A stretch of DNA of 64,000 bases from Bacillus sp. EB106-08-02-XG196 (GTDB lineage: Bacteria; Bacillota; Bacilli; Bacillales; Cytobacillaceae). The notes under the pieces are model-generated. The model saw only the letters and a program-made list of their open reading frames with translations. It searched no databases and was not told the origin of the DNA. The position numbers were made by a program, and so were the translations under genes. The stretch spans positions 86,671 to 150,670 of the forward strand of contig NZ_JABWSY010000013.1 of assembly GCF_013396335.1 (NCBI RefSeq). Direction: 5' to 3'. Numbering within the stretch: position 1 is the stretch's first letter; the number at the start of each line of letters is the position of its first letter. Positions 63,704 to 64,000 of this stretch are shown one piece after another.

Positions 63704-64000
63704 TTAATTCGTTAATCTTAATTTTCGCTTGATGGTGTCAACCCTGTCACCAAATAGTTTGTTAACAAGTCCGGATTTTAATCCTAAGTAAAAATAGATT
63801 ACCGCTCCAATCGCAGCACAAACGAAAATAATTAAGAGCGACTGAAACTTGGAATCTGGAGTTAAAAATAACAAAAGCAGCTGATAAACGATTTCGGTCC
63901 CAGCCCACATGACTCCAGCAAAAATAACGATTAACAAGCTCCTTCTCCACACAAATAAAAATGGGTATTTTGCATAACTTTTTATAACAAATAATTGAAT
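63704..64000 (-). CDS. ytgP: C-terminus of the polysaccharide/lipid II-type flippase family protein YtgP (start outside window)
   Basis: The frame is open from the right edge (ATTCAATTA..., read on the minus strand) and ends with TAA at 63704, showing 98 C-terminal residues. Two membrane helices are visible (SLLIVIFAGVMWAGTEIVY and LLIIFVCAAIGAVIYFYLGL), followed by a basic tail. Position directly upstream of ytzG and hydrophobicity fit YtgP, a MATE-like/SpoVB-type transporter. The identification rests partly on gene order. Confidence 0.62.
   Translation of the reverse strand: MQLFVIKSYAKYPFLFVWRRSLLIVIFAGVMWAGTEIVYQLLLLFLTPDSKFQSLLIIFVCAAIGAVIYFYLGLKSGLVNKLFGDRVDTIKRKLRLTN

Overview
The window is about 64 kb of chromosome from a low-GC, spore-forming Bacillaceae bacterium, probably Neobacillus or a close relative of Bacillus. 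The evidence is an alpha/beta-type SASP gene with a sigma-G-like promoter, ezrA, refZ, ccpA, bacilliredoxin, strong AGGAGG-type ribosome binding sites, many TTG and GTG starts, and a gene order that largely follows the yte-ytx-ytp-ytm-ytl-ytg segment of B. subtilis. I saw no rRNA, tRNA, CRISPR array, prophage or complete insertion sequence.

Layout. 1-12.4 kb: yteJ (partial), sppA, nadK2, acyl-CoA synthetase, SASP, thiI-nifZ, ezrA, refZ, msrC, a methionine gamma-lyase gene and rpsD with its leader. 12.5-26.5 kb: a block that separates rpsD from tyrS, which I recall as close neighbours in B. subtilis. It holds lysP, yokU, lysine 2,3-aminomutase, a GNAT acetyltransferase, an M81 (MlrC) hydrolase, an aldehyde dehydrogenase, two class III aminotransferases, a thiolase, both subunits of a CoA-transferase, a DUF3870 gene and a pdxS copy without pdxT. 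26.5-45 kb: tyrS under a T-box leader, a class A PBP, acuCBA divergent from acsA, ccpA, aroA, brxC-ytxH-ytxG, ampS, murC and sftA. 45-64 kb: ytpQ, ytpP, a lipoprotein, a DUF84 NTPase, an M42 aminopeptidase, ytzB, ytnP, trmB, ytzH/ytmP, amyX, ytlR, thpR, dat, ytjP, ytzE, an amino acid permease, an AAA ATPase, an E. coli-type speD, dps, an RsuA-type pseudouridine synthase and the C-terminus of ytgP.

Main reading. The 12.5-26.5 kb block can be assembled into a complete aerobic lysine-to-succinate route through beta-lysine. The proposed steps are uptake, 2,3-amino shift, N6-acetylation, transamination to a 3-oxo acid, CoA transfer, thiolysis, deacetylation to 4-aminobutyrate, transamination to succinic semialdehyde, and oxidation to succinate. 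The M81 protein is the natural candidate for the deacetylation step. The pdxS copy at the head of the block has a textbook sigma-54 promoter (-24 TGGCAC, -12 TTGCA, correct spacing) and an inverted repeat upstream where an enhancer-binding protein could sit. Its product would supply PLP, which three enzymes of the block need. Parts of the block are visibly richer in GC than the rest of the window, which suggests acquisition.

A second theme is a repeat family. Two 183-185 bp MITE-like elements with GGCTGTGTTAAA-type inverted ends carry a GC-rich palindromic core. A 46 bp relic of the ends lies in the tyrS leader, and a diverged core without those ends lies after thiI. All three cores lie just downstream of the stop codon of a minus-strand gene and in the same orientation, which suggests a role as 3'-UTR structure. 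Other regulatory sites of note are a perfect PerR box before dps, a palindrome before refZ, two long dyads before lysP and the DUF3870 gene, and cre-like sites before mgl, acsA and the DUF3870 gene.
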